The notes beneath the pieces were generated by a model. It ran no database searches. It was given only the letters and a program-made list of their open reading frames with translations, and was not told the origin of the DNA. Below are positions 11,301 to 21,700 of a DNA stretch of 64,000 nucleotides, piece after piece. Every line of letters begins with the position of its first letter. Positions within the stretch are counted from its first letter, which is position 1. Position numbers and translations under genes: made by a program. This DNA comes from Terebella lapidaria (taxonomy: Eukaryota > Annelida > Polychaeta > Terebellida > Terebellidae): assembly GCA_949152475.1 (NCBI GenBank), contig OX424562.1, forward strand, positions 1,488,001 through 1,552,000, read 5' to 3'.

Positions 11301-14300
11301 AAACAAGCAATACTGTTGTGTGATTGTTAGGTACGTAGAATGTGCGGCAAAAAGGAAAGACTCGCAATAGTCGACACCTCTTGGGTGATAGAAAGCAATT
11401 TGGGATGAGAGCGTTGTGATTTTTAATGAGACTTGAATTTCGTCTTAGGTGCTCCATATGATTTGAACACGCCATGAACACTGAATCGAGAGGTTCTCGG
11501 AAGTATATGCAAAATATTTACTTTCCAAACACATGATACGTTTATGATTTACTTATGAAGGTATATTATATTCGTAAAAATCATAACACGCTTGTTAATA
11601 TTTCCCTCACGTGGGATCAAGATTACGATCGCTGTAAAACGGTGTGGATTCCGATCGCATTCGGTGCAACCAATGCCCGGAACTCTAAATTGCGTCGTCG
11701 AAGCGGAACTAGTATTTCGTTCTGCGATACAATAGTGTGGCCGACGGCCGCACAACTTTCACACACATAGGCCTAGTAAAAAAATTTATTCCTAGGTTGA
11801 ATATTCCTAAACAAGTTTTTCCAACATAAGATTGGAATGGAAGTGTACGTGATTCTTAATGTTGTAAGGTAGGTTCTCAATTAACGAAAATAGGCAAATA
11901 TTAATGCCCGGGACTTATTTCCAGGTATTCTCGGTATATTTTATACTTAGATTAAAAGGCATGAAGAGTATAGGGGAGAGTGGGGAGAAATGGGACACGT
12001 TACCACATTTCTATAGTGTAGTCCGTTCATTGAAAACATTTTGTTGATATAGATGTGTCTCTGTAGAGGTGATACCTTGTGTATTGTATGACTGCAGGGT
12101 GACTTGTAATAATATTGATTGGAAAAAATATAGACCTATAAATATGACACCCAAAATACCATGTGCAAACTCAATAGCCTAAAATTTAACTTGCCGGTTC
12201 TCCGTGAAATTTGCAGAAAAGCACCACCTCCAGTGACCAAATCTTCAAACTGATTGCGCACTGTGGTGTGGTGAAAAGGGACATTTGGAGTGAAATGGGA
12301 CGCAGCACGGGGAAAATGGGACAACACGCTCGTTCATAACAATGTGATGCTATGTCATCTGGGATTGCGAGGATAGGACAGTGTTTGTGTGATATTGGAT
12401 TAGCGTGTGTAATTCGATTTGGGTTTTTATTTGTAAAGTTTGGAATACATATCGATGCAGGGATGCATCTACACTGCAGTTCACCGTGATCGTTTTTCAA
12501 CAAATATAGTTGTTTTGACCTCTGAAAGTCAAATTCAAGGTCCCCACCCAAACAGCCATATATTTTTTTCCAAATGGCACGACAATAGCTTATTGGACCA
12601 AAGGTTTGGTAACCTAAAATATTTTTAGAGGATTATCAGATAGTACGGTGGCTTAGATTCGCCATCACGTTTAATTTACACCCCATTCAATTTCCACCTC
12701 GGTGAGAACCCTTCTCACCCCGGCGAAAACCTTCTCACCCCGGCGAAAACCTTCTCACCCCGGCGAAAACCTTCTCACCCCGGCCAGAACCTTCTCACCC
12801 CGGCGAAAACCTCCTCACCTCGGCGGAAACCTTCTCACCCCGGCGAAAACCTTTTCACCCTGGCGAGAACCTTCTCACCCCGGCCAGAACCTTCTCACCC
12901 CGGCGAGAACCTTCTCACCTCGGCGAGGACCTTCTCACCCCGGCCAGAACCTTCTCACCTCGGCGAAAACCTTCTCACCTCGGTGAAAACCTTCTCACCC
13001 CGGCCAAAACCTTCTCACCTCGGCGAAAACCTTCTCACCTCGGCGAAAACCTTCTCACCCCGGCGAAAACCTTCTCACCCTGGCGAAAACCTTCTCACCC
13101 CGGTGAAAACCTTCTCACCCCGGCGAAAACCTTCTCACCCCGGCCAGAACCTTCTCACCCCGGCGAAAACCTTCTCACCTCGGCGAGAACCTTCTCACCC
13201 CGGCCAGAACCTTCTCACCCCGGCGAAAACCTTCTCACCCCGGTTCCACCTCTCACCGAGGTGGAAACTGAATGGGGTGTAAATTAAACGTGATGGCGAA
13301 TCTAAGCCACCGTAAGATAGAGAGATATAAATCCAATTGAAGTTATTTATTGCAATAACAGTGCCCACACACAGTGAACAACATACAGTTTATGACTTAC
13401 ATGTAACGCTTATCAGATTATAGACAATGTGAGTCGACATAAAGATCTTTCGTAAATTATCTTGAGGCCCTATCTTTCAAAAACACCATATGCAAATCAA
13501 ACCCCATATCCCGGTTGACCCTAAAGTTGAAAGACTAACAGGAATTGGTACACGAGTATTCATTGTGAAACAACCTATCTCTAGAGATAGCCAGGGAAAA
13601 ACAGCTGAATGCGTAACGTCCTTCAACGTTCAATACTGTAGTAATTTAGCGAACATCAAGTCCATCAAAGTTACTACCAAAATGACAGAACTCATGACAG
13701 GCGAGTTAATTCGCCCATGAGAGGAGAAATGGGAAACCGGGGAGAAATGGGGCACCTTGTCTCATTTATCCCCATCGTGTAATCAGATAAACGCGAATGG
13801 GGATGAAAAAAAGGTGCATAATTTCAGGAAAACCAGTAGTGTTAATGTATACCAGGCATATATCAGATAATCTACAGATCAATTTTGCAAAAAAGACATA
13901 CATATCTGAGCACTAGCAGAACCGTGGCGGAGGCAAAAAATACTTTTTTCATGGACAGAAAAAAAACATTCACTCATCACTCATGTCAGAAGCTGCAGAT
14001 GAACTCTATGTAATATGTCACTGTCATGGTGATGATAAGTCATTGTTTATATGTAAAGTGATTGCTGATTGGTAGAACATCTCCTGAGGCGGGAGATCTG
14101 TCCCATTTCTCCCCATCCTAACTGACCTGCCAAGGGAATTCGTTAGCCCTTGCCGTGATCCCCCCGATAATCTGTGTGAGTTGCTCGCCGGCGTTGTCGT
14201 ACTGACTGACTCCGCACGTGTCCCTAAAACAGGCCCGGACCACCTTGTTGTAGCCCGTACAACACGTGTACTGGAGGGATGTACGAGTCACCTGACGGTA

Positions 14301-17300
14301 CGCTCTCCTGTGAAGTAGGCAGTGGTGTGCGAGATTAGGTTGTATATATTAGGATGTAATGACTATCCGATTATTTATCGTTGAATGGATATTAAATGGG
14401 AACTTATCACAACAACATACAACAATACATTGGACACATATCAATGTAATGTCCATATCACAGTCCGAAAGCGAACTTAAGGCTACACTGTATTGGATTA
14501 TGACAAATACATTATATATTATATTACAGGCATGTGTATAGCAATTACATTACATTACCATATCAGTGTTTGAGTCTGTGCTAATTGAGCAAATGTCACG
14601 GTATATGAATCCATTGATGTCAAATAGACTGTCAGGGTTTAGGAAAGGCTATAGCTGCGAAAGTGTTCTAATTGATATGATGGAAAATTGTAAGAAAGCC
14701 CTCGACAACAAACTTATATGCTCAGCTCTAATGACAGACTTGTCAAAAGCTTTTGACTGCTTATCACATGGTTTACTGGTAGCGAAACTTGATGCATATG
14801 GGTTTAGTGACGATGCATGCACGTTGTTGGGCAACTACTTTAGTGGACGTAAACAAAGGGTGAAGCTTGGGGACAATCGAAGTGATTTGTTAACAGTAAA
14901 AAAGGCACAGCTCAAGGCTCAATGATAGGTCCTTTTGCCTACAACATATATTGTAATGATCTAATGTACTTTATGGAAAACATATGTGAGACATATAACT
15001 ATGCAGATGACAATACCATTTGTGTTACTGGTACCAAACTGGAAGATATCATTGATAATCTCACCAAATGTGCAAACTTGGCCATAACATGGTTCAAAAA
15101 CAATGGTCTCCAGGTAAATCCTTCGAAATTCCAATTCATAACATTCAGCAAACAGTTTATGGATAGTCCTCTGACTATAGGTGATATAACCCTGGAACCT
15201 CAAAAATGTGTTAAACTACTTGGTGTTCACATAGACCACAGTTTGAACTTTGATGTACATGTGTCTGAAATTTGCAAAAAAGCAGGCAGAAATCTTACTG
15301 TAATAGCAAGACTGTCGAAAGTACTGGGGGAAAAGCAGAAACTTATGTTGCTCGAAAGTTTTATATTGTCTTACTTCAACTACTGTCCACTAGTCTGGCA
15401 CTTCTGTAGCGTAACTAGTTTGAAGAAAATCGAGAAAATACAAGAACGTGCACTACGATATGTTTTCAATGATTTTAACTCATCATATGAAGAACTGAGA
15501 AAGAAATGTGAAAAAACCACTGTTGTATGTACATAGGTTGAAACTCATAGCGATGCATGTATATAAAACGCTGTGTCATAATGTTCCTCCTTATATCGAT
15601 GACCTTTTCCATGCGAAGGAGAAAAATTATGATATGAAAGATTGTAGTATTGTCAAAATACCCAAGTATAACAACGTAAGTTACGGAAAAGAAAGTCTTA
15701 GATACCAAGGTTCGGCCTTATGGAATAAACTGCCTACCACAATTAAATCTAGTGAAAATTACAACACATTCAAAAGAATGATAAAAGCATGGACAGGCCC
15801 AAACTGTTCTTGTACAGTCTGCAAAGTTTGTATTTTGAACCAGCTGTGATGCGCATGTGATGTTTCTATAGTGTATAAATATATTATGCACAACTGATCA
15901 ATGTATGTTCATTTGTAAATATTTTCCTCTCATTGTACATTCTCATTATGATCATGTCGGTAAATAGCCAATTGGCTAATGTTTTATGTTTTGTTGATCC
16001 GACGTTAAATAAATCTTATCTTATCTTTACCGACCTGTAGCAGTTTCGCCGCCGCCACCAGCGCCCACATCTATACCTCTGTACGTAGCTCTCCCTGACT
16101 GTGATCACCCGGGTCTCCGTACAGGCCGTATCGAACAGAGCGTCCGTGTTACACCCGCCACAACCTGCAGACGGGACTCAAGGTTATCTTAAAGCGTGCA
16201 GAGAGAGAGAGAGAGGATTTACACAAAGCCTTTATTTTTACCCTGTCATATATCCGTTGTATGTTGACTTATCCAAAACCTCTGGTTTTACTAGGACAAA
16301 TCCCGGAATGCAGGATAGGTCTGTGTAGGCCTATTGACGTACTAATACTCATAATCTTTATTTTCACACGTTTTGTAATGACTGACTCAAAGTTTTTATT
16401 TTCTTACCCCGTCAAAGTCCCGCCAAGTTGTGTATTGATTAAGGGTTGACTGCGGGTAACAAACCAAACACTGTAGTGAGCCGCTCTCCCATTCATTTAT
16501 AATGTAAACATAAAGGTAACAAAATCAGCAAGACTAATAAACCCTTCTTCTCGAAACTTCATTAACAGAGATATGTATAGTCATGGATGATGAACCGAGA
16601 CATGGTTCTATAAAGAGTATCACAGCGATTGTACAAATTGATGAATATAGATATCACTTTTACACGCGCCAGCAAACAACGCGTAGTATCTTCAGCGTTA
16701 CAAACAAGCTGTTGTTGGTATGTACGCTTTGCTGTGTGACCATCCAATAATAGATGCATATACGACTTGAATTTCTGCGAGAGGAATACGATAGGCGGAT
16801 TTGGTGCACCCGAGCACAACTCACCCGTGAGCTTTACTAGCATTACTAGTTGTCCGCAATAAAAAATATTCCTGCCGTTGGGCGTGTTTTGAGTGCACCT
16901 TGTCTTTTGAGAAATAAGTCACAAAATGACATTTGAAAATGACAATTATCAGACAATTATTCATATTTAGTCAAGAACCAAGTCTCAGCTGGTGATCCTT
17001 GATGGTTATGGGTCGCCACAGTAAATTCTGGTGCCAAATGGATGTTTGCAAGTTCATGATTTTGTTACCTTTATATTTACATTATAAGTGAATGGAGAAC
17101 AGGCGCGTTCCAGACTCGGGATTTTACATGCAGTTCGTCCTTAACAAGCCTTTTTTTATCCTGTTAAAGCAACTGCCTTCGAATGTATGCAATATATTTT
17201 TTTCAAAACTAAATTTTAGTGAAACTCATGTAATGCAAGATAACAAAACATGTGCATATTGATTTTGACGATTACAGTTTGTCCGAGTCGTCTTTTCATT

Positions 17301-18578
17301 CGTTTTAACACACATTTCAAGCCAGTTTTGTATATAAACAAACAATTAAGGTGTATCCATCAAACCTGAATGTAAACAAATGCCCAAATTAACCTTAAAA
17401 GTCCATATCGAGTACATTTCCCAGTTTGTATCTGTATATTTAGTGTAGGTATGAGAAAATAATCAAAGATATACGGTGGTTCCGTGGATTCGTCAGTCCA
17501 TCATGCACTTTCATGCATTGTTTATATTTTGTTCCTGTATTTACGTATGAACCACCTGTTCAAATGAGGGAAATTGCGCAAAGGAATGGTTGTAGTCATA
17601 ATATTTGGTGTGAGTGCGTCTCATTGAGAGAATTTTACATGTATCATATGAAATATAGTTTTTAACAAAATATTGCCTGTTCTCGAAGGCAGTTGCTTTA
17701 AATTCTCCTCAGAGTTTTGTTTTGACCTAACCTAAGCATTTTTATTCCTGTCAAATGCCCTTCAGTCAGAGTTTTGTATCGATTTACTAAAATCATTTTT
17801 TCTATCCTGTTAAATTCTCCTCCAAATTTCGCATTGATTTACCCAAAGCATTTTTTAAAGCTACCGCCTTCGAATGTATGCAATATTTTTTTCAAAACCA
17901 AATTTTTGTGAAACACATCTAATGCAATATAACAAAATGTGTGCTCAATGATTTCGACGATTACAGTCCGTCCGAGTTGTCTTTTCATCCGTTTTAATAC
18001 CCATTTTGTACGTGTTGTGAATAAACAAACGAAGTGTATCCATCAAACTTGAATGTAAACAAATGCCCAAATCGCGCTTAAAAGTCCCCATCGAGTCCTG
18101 TTTCCAGTTCGTATGTGCATATATAGTGTAATTATGAGAAAATAATCAGTGATCTACCATAATGTACTTGGAATTGTCAATCTATCTCGCACTTTTATGC
18201 TTTGTTTACATCTGCGTGTGATGGATACAGTTCCTGCATTCACGAGAGAACAGCCTGCTCAAATGAGCAAAGTTTCCCTGAGGACTGGTTACTTTCATTA
18301 CATTTGATGTGAGTATGTCTCATTCAGTTAATTTAGCATGTTTATAATGAAATATAGTTTTCAAACGATATTGACTGGTTTCGAAGGCAGTTGTTTTAAC
18401 TGTCACCGGCAAAGTCCGGCTCAGTTGTGTACCGGACACCCATTGTTTCATCGATAGTTTTTTCTCTTCTAATTTTACCAGGCCAATGTCCCGTTGAAGA
18501 TTGTATGGACTCACCCAGAGCCTCCGGTATGAACACCGAGGCAGCAGCGCAGAAACATAACACCACCAGTCCTCTCAT
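2244..18578 (-). CDS. Secreted S1A serine protease (elastase/chymotrypsin-like), seven exons found, one missing
   Basis: The gene encodes a signal peptide, a Cys-rich propeptide-like region and a trypsin-fold domain. Seen directly: activation site region [15 protein letters not shown], His57 in LTAAHC, Asp102 in NDIALL, GWG, and Ser195 in GDSGGP. The C-terminal GVTSFV...[15 protein letters not shown] resembles pancreatic elastases more than trypsins. Exons 1-2-3-4 join in phase, as do 5-6. Exon 4 to 5 is out of phase by two bases, and the exon normally lying between GWG and GDSGGP was not found. Joining exon 6 directly to exon 7 gives an immediate TGA. Introns are crowded with transposons. 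Family knowledge: such enzymes are secreted digestive or defence proteases. The copy may be a pseudogene, or the gaps may be assembly faults. Confidence 0.82.
2400..3014. other. Protease intron, unique part
   Basis: AT-rich intron sequence between exon 7 and the 7-kb TIR element. I searched it on the minus strand for the missing GWG-GDSGGP exon and saw none. Confidence 0.5.
3777..8801. mobile_element. Nested 5-kb element with long inverted arms
   Basis: Termini TAGTGTATGGGCC and its reverse complement, with ATT on both outer flanks. The arms stay recognisable for several hundred bases: the GGTACCACTT block, the poly-G/C tract, and the stretch coding '[20 protein letters not shown]' on each side in opposite orientation. 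The left arm holds two direct copies of a ~360-bp block (about 3,960-4,315 and 4,316-4,670). Its centre carries a decayed LINE. It is nested in the 7-kb element. Confidence 0.78.
4950..7120 (+). pseudogene. Decayed non-LTR retrotransposon (EN and RT relics)
   Basis: Frame-shifted pieces read like a LINE ORF2. An endonuclease-like piece, [14 protein letters not shown], is near 5,190. RT-like pieces [19 protein letters not shown] (about 6,490-6,550) and [11 protein letters not shown] (about 6,645-6,680) match the conserved D-x-x-x-A/T-F-D and QGxxQG blocks. Many stops and shifts make it inactive. It has no detectable 3' tail because it is enclosed by the arms of the TIR element. Confidence 0.65.
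10352..10494 (-). CDS. Protease exon 6: catalytic Asp
   Basis: 143 nt, acceptor CTCCCCAG|G, donor GGACAG|GTCAGT. It encodes [27 protein letters not shown] and SGWGRT. Asp102 is in NDIALL. It leaves phase 1, whereas the next exon found starts in phase 0. Confidence 0.88.
10741..10848 (-). CDS. Protease exon 5: GEH segment
   Basis: 108 nt, acceptor TTTTACAG|C, donor CAGGAG|GTAGAT. Read in phase 2 it encodes [20 protein letters not shown] and ends in DPGYR, a standard S1A stretch. It joins exon 6 in phase (AG+G = Arg). Its entry phase does not match exon 4. Confidence 0.78.
10862..10945. repeat. (ATT)n-rich microsatellite
   Basis: Imperfect ATT/TTA repeats and T runs in the short intron between protease exons 4 and 5, starting about 14 bp upstream of the exon 5 acceptor. 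Confidence 0.8.
11006..11086 (-). CDS. Protease exon 4: catalytic His
   Basis: 81 nt in phase 0, acceptor GTGTACAG|GTG. It encodes [18 protein letters not shown] then NFVLTAAHC with His57. The best donor is TGT|GTTAGT, leaving phase 0, but exon 5 needs two incoming bases. One extra GT at this GTGT junction would restore the phase. Confidence 0.82.
11087..11972. other. Protease intron, no feature seen
   Basis: Unique-looking intron sequence between exon 4 and the TIR element. Short open frames on both strands lack any family resemblance. Confidence 0.5.
12645..13313. mobile_element. 669-bp TIR element with internal minisatellite
   Basis: The inverted ends start ACGGTGGCTTAGATTCGCC and stay paired for about 60 bp up to CCTCGGTGAGA. 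The flanks CAGATAGT and AAGATAGA share AGATAG, as expected for an 8-bp target duplication with decayed edges. The interior is almost wholly a 21-bp tandem repeat. The terminus closely matches that of the giant element at 33,996-53,687. Confidence 0.85.
12709..13241. repeat. 21-bp minisatellite, about 25 copies
   Basis: Unit CTTCTCACCCCGGCGAAAACC with substitutions at a few fixed positions (CCCC/CCTC/CCTG; GGCG/GGCC/GGTG; AAAA/AGAA). No indels disturb the 21-bp register, so a long open frame of repeated heptapeptides appears on the plus strand. This is a repeat artefact, not a gene. Confidence 0.95.
14127..14307 (-). CDS. Protease exon 3: CCTGY region and activation site
   Basis: 181 nt. The acceptor TTCACAG|GAGAG was chosen because it joins exon 2 in phase; a nearer CAG at 14,292 would give a stop. 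It encodes [19 protein letters not shown], a Cys pair, then [15 protein letters not shown], the start of the mature protease domain. The donor CAG|GTCAGT is followed at once by the end of a TIR element. Confidence 0.85.
14556..16027 (+). mobile_element. 5'-truncated CR1/L2-like LINE, reverse transcriptase
   Basis: Reads through RT blocks: [35 protein letters not shown], the YADDNT catalytic box (YADD, near 15,000), [17 protein letters not shown], and a C-terminal piece with [15 protein letters not shown]. Two frame breaks both fall in A runs (near 14,900 and 15,513). The 5' half (endonuclease) is absent. The 3' end has AATAAA and a short TCTTA repeat tail, typical of the L2/CR1 side of non-LTR elements. 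Inserted in protease intron 2, antisense to the gene, with its tail reaching the exon 2 donor. Confidence 0.88.
16035..16164 (-). CDS. Protease exon 2: Cys/Arg-rich region
   Basis: 130 nt between acceptor CTGCAG| and donor ACAG|GTCGGTAAAG. It encodes [19 protein letters not shown], then [18 protein letters not shown], which continues into exon 3's YRQ...CCTGY. This resembles the Cys-rich N-terminal segments found ahead of some invertebrate secreted protease domains. A (GA)n tract at 16,201-16,216 supplies the pyrimidine-rich stretch before the acceptor on the minus strand. Confidence 0.8.
16216..17160. other. Protease intron 1: degenerate ~58-bp repeats
   Basis: Scattered blocks resembling TTTTTATCCTGTCAAA followed by 'TTGTATTGATTTACCCAAAG' recur at about 16,225, 16,400, 17,700-17,850 and again over exon 1's flank at about 18,470. 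They form a very degenerate tandem repeat through intron 1, into which the two MITEs inserted. Confidence 0.45.
17168..17697. mobile_element. 530-bp MITE, TTAA target site, copy 1
   Basis: Inverted ends AGCAACTGCCTTCGA. TTAA lies on both sides (17,164-17,167 and 17,698-17,701). No coding capacity. About 80-85% similar by eye to copy 2, 160 bp away in the same orientation. Confidence 0.88.
17859..18395. mobile_element. 537-bp MITE, TTAA target site, copy 2
   Basis: Inverted ends AGC/TACCGCCTTCGAA, with TTAA flanks at 17,855-17,858 and 18,396-18,399. Same internal landmarks as copy 1 (ATGTATGCAATAT, AATAAACAAACGAA, AATGTAAACAAATGCCC). Confidence 0.88.
18515..18578 (-). CDS. Protease exon 1: signal peptide
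   Basis: It encodes [21 protein letters not shown] plus one base of a Gly codon: a short basic start, a hydrophobic core and a small-residue cleavage region. It ends at a strong donor, G|GTGAGT, leaving phase 1. Exon 2 begins with GT and completes GGT. A TATA box lies about 130 bp upstream of the ATG. Confidence 0.85.
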
Positions 18579-18707
18579 CCTTGAAGCGCCTTCTCCCGCA
18601 ATCTCGATTTCAATATTATTATGTTCTTCTCCTACTTCGACTTTCCTAGTCGGTCGGCGGGTCTGCAGCCCTTGTTGATGGATGGTACCTCACCTGTAGA
18701 ATGGCTG

Positions 18708-18715
18708 TATTTATA
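18708..18715 (-). promoter_or_regulatory. TATA box of the protease gene
   Basis: TATAAATA on the minus strand, about 130 bp upstream of the signal-peptide ATG. The spacing allows a start about 30 bp downstream and a 5' UTR of about 100 nt. Confidence 0.55.
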
Positions 18716-21700
18716 CACAAGCTGCGGGCCGATCCCACTAGGAAGTGCCTTGTGATTGGCCGCAGTCGACGCATCCGGGATGGCACTTGGCACAAGAAAA
18801 GTTACTACGTGATTTTTGAAGTTAATTTTGAATGATTCAAAGTTTGTTGAATTCTAACAAAATCTCGTTTGACCGGTTTTTTGACCTCTTTCTCGGTTAT
18901 TTATTTGTTTTAGGGTGGAGTTGAAATTGTGAGGTGGAGTGATATATGGTACTTTCGTTTTGTCAACAAAATGATTAGTTATTCGTTTCGATATATTTAT
19001 TGACATTGACCGATATCATCATCATTATTTTGAATACTGAATGTATCAAATATACACACGGGCAGAAGAAAACAAGGTTGTGTTGATTACTAGTTGATGT
19101 TCTTTAGGGTAGTACATCACTGACGATATTGAAAAAAGGTCGCCTTTCGATAATAAACACATCGCAAAGTGAATTACCGAGAAATTGGTTAAGAATTTCG
19201 AACTGTAAGGTTTTTTTTTTTGTTTTTATTTTTTCAAATCCCTGATTTGGTGACTATCCACGCTAATATTTGTTTTTAATTTTTCACATTATATTGACTG
19301 TAGGTTCTTTCTAACATGTGAGAAGATTACCAAATCTCCTAACTTTGAACGAGGAAAATACGGGCGAAGGAACGAATGATGAAATATAAATGTGTAATAC
19401 TTCGGTGTACGCACAGAATGAGGAGCGTATAGTCTGGACATACCACCAACTTGATATCAATGTTGTTAATTGCAGGTACATGTATATAAATTGTTTCATT
19501 CAATATGCGTGAACAAAACATAGACACAGCCAGTCGTTATCTTCTGTATGCATCTATTTTTATTGACTCTAAATCGTGTGTAAATATTCGACTATACCAT
19601 GTATACACGCACATGTTTAAAATGAGGTTTCGAAAGGGTATGTTCATCTGAAAATAGCATATGTATTGGCGACTGACACGTCACATGATTAGATTTTATT
19701 TCACTCTTCATGCTTGGCCGAATTCCGTTTGTTCCTCAAAATAGCTTTCCTTGTCATACGTTCGGTCGTTTCATTTTGAGAAATCATCCCAGAAGGGTTC
19801 GATGAAACGCAAAAGAAAACGAAAATGAACAAGAACGAGCCCGATTGGAGCCAGGGCTAAATAAGGGTGTGGGTCCGAAGACTCTGTCACGCTTCTATAG
19901 CAACTATTTCTAACATCTCGAGATCTATCGGTACATTATTAAGTCATCATGACGAGTTCTCGACAAGGTGTTGGTGTTATTACTGAGCAGGTCTGGTGAC
20001 TCATTCCACTGTGCGGGAATCTATTGACTTAAGGTGTTGACACGTAAGAGATACGACTGTTGTGTATTGGCACAACACCCATATCAGCAGAATTCCTATA
20101 CATTAGAGCTTCAAGTTCCACAGCAGAAAGCAATCCATTCTGCTTCATTATATCTCTCGTAATGTCACCAGACGATATTCGACATCACAAATAGAGACGC
20201 CGAGAATAAATTTGTAACAATTTCCAACTTGTTGTTTGAACCAATGTAAAAAGAAACGCTATGATGAAGTTATGACCGTGACAATAACATGAACTAGCGA
20301 TATGTGCTACTTTTGTGCATAACTCGTCCCCATCGGATCCGGACACATTTTATCAATGTAGTAAACAATGTGATAGACAAAGATTAGAGAAGTAAGGATG
20401 TGTGCTCGTTTATGAATACTTCCCATCCATTTAAGTTACATGACGATATCATGCTTGGTACATGGTCGACTGTTGGAATTTTCGTGCTCCGACGTTAATT
20501 AAAATCTTACCTTCAGACAAGACATTATTATACAGTGTCATGGCCATTATGTTGAAGTCCAGTGTTTGTTAATATGCCATTAATCAGTTAATTTTAAACC
20601 ATTAAACGAATACTTAAATGCATTCGTTTATTATTGTATGGAAATTTTTGGAAGCTAAACAAATTTGGAGATTTTGTCGCATGTCCATAGAAGATACCAA
20701 TATAGTTTCATTATGGAGCAAAAATACATCCTGGTGTTTCGTATATATTAATTTATCAGGCAGTGAGGTATTAGCAACAGTGCAATTAAATATATATATG
20801 AGTATGTATTATGCGATAAAACGGGTAGTTTAGAAAATTGGTTCCTGGCTATCATGTTGGCTATTTTCTATTGAGGACAATATACTGGTCTCGTTTCAAT
20901 GAGCACACAGTATTTGTAGGTGTAGCGCTGTCGTCGTTACGTGAAATCGTGAATGATTCCAAGTGCTCAACAGGTAACTAGCATGGATCAGTTGTCAATA
21001 TTTTGTCATTTTCACGCACAATATACCACACTGGGACCAAGTGGTTTTAATCTTCGGCCCGGGTAAATAATTTGTTGACTTTTCTCTTTGAAAGGACTCA
21101 TTTTTTTTCGCTAGTTATGAGAATTTATCGAAGTAGTGATCATGAACTTTATGTACCTCGGAACATAGCGTAATTATTGTGTTGACATTTGGCACAACCG
21201 AAAAAAAATATATAAAAAAAACGATATACAGAAAATATGCGAATGTCTACGTGGTACTAAATCCTTACAAAGATTGGGTGGATTTGAAAACAAAGAGACT
21301 ACTCAGTATTTAGTCTGTCTTGGCGGGAACCCTTAGCTCTGTAATAAGTAGAATCCATGGATTTTAACTTTGTTCAAATTCAATCCAAATTTTACATGTG
21401 TATCGTGAACGACATGTGTTCTGATGTTACTGCATGTCTGTAACGTATAATGGTTCCAGCCACAAGTCCTTCACATCGCCAGCCTCGGGGCTATGGAAGC
21501 ATACATTGATCATCCACATAACCTGTTGGCAAAAACTATATATTATTTACAAAAGTGCCAATATAGTGTGTTTATAACTCACACGTCGTATGACAAACGT
21601 ATGAGGCTGCAGACCAGAGTAAGTTGAGAGTGTGACGGGTCATTCAATGTCCGAGCGAGTCAGTGACCTGTGCACCTCGACAACTTGTTGACACGAGCGA

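Larger units (their letters stand above)
11973..14118. mobile_element. TA-flanked TIR element (GGGGAGAAATGGGACA ends)
   Basis: The left end TAGGGGAGAGTGGGGAGAAA and the right end, as reverse complement TAGGATGGGGAGAAATGGGA, form inverted termini bounded by TA. Internal copies of GGGGAAAATGGGACA/GAAATGGGAC motifs sit at 12,270-12,320 and 13,720-13,750. It contains the nested 669-bp element. No intact transposase. Its right TA directly follows the donor hexamer of protease exon 3. Confidence 0.72.

Noticed and set aside
11549..11770. Overlapping open frames on both strands in a protease intron
   Set aside because: Short, mutually overlapping, without family resemblance or splice logic.
12702..13282. 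Two long plus-strand open frames with repeated Pro-rich heptapeptides
   Set aside because: They are a by-product of an indel-free 21-bp minisatellite inside a TIR element; no start context, splice sites or family resemblance.
14292..14296. Acceptor CGTCAG|GTGACT for protease exon 3
   Set aside because: It would put exon 3 out of phase with exon 2 and create a stop. The CAG 16 bases upstream in the transcript keeps the frame and adds the expected RAYRQ residues.
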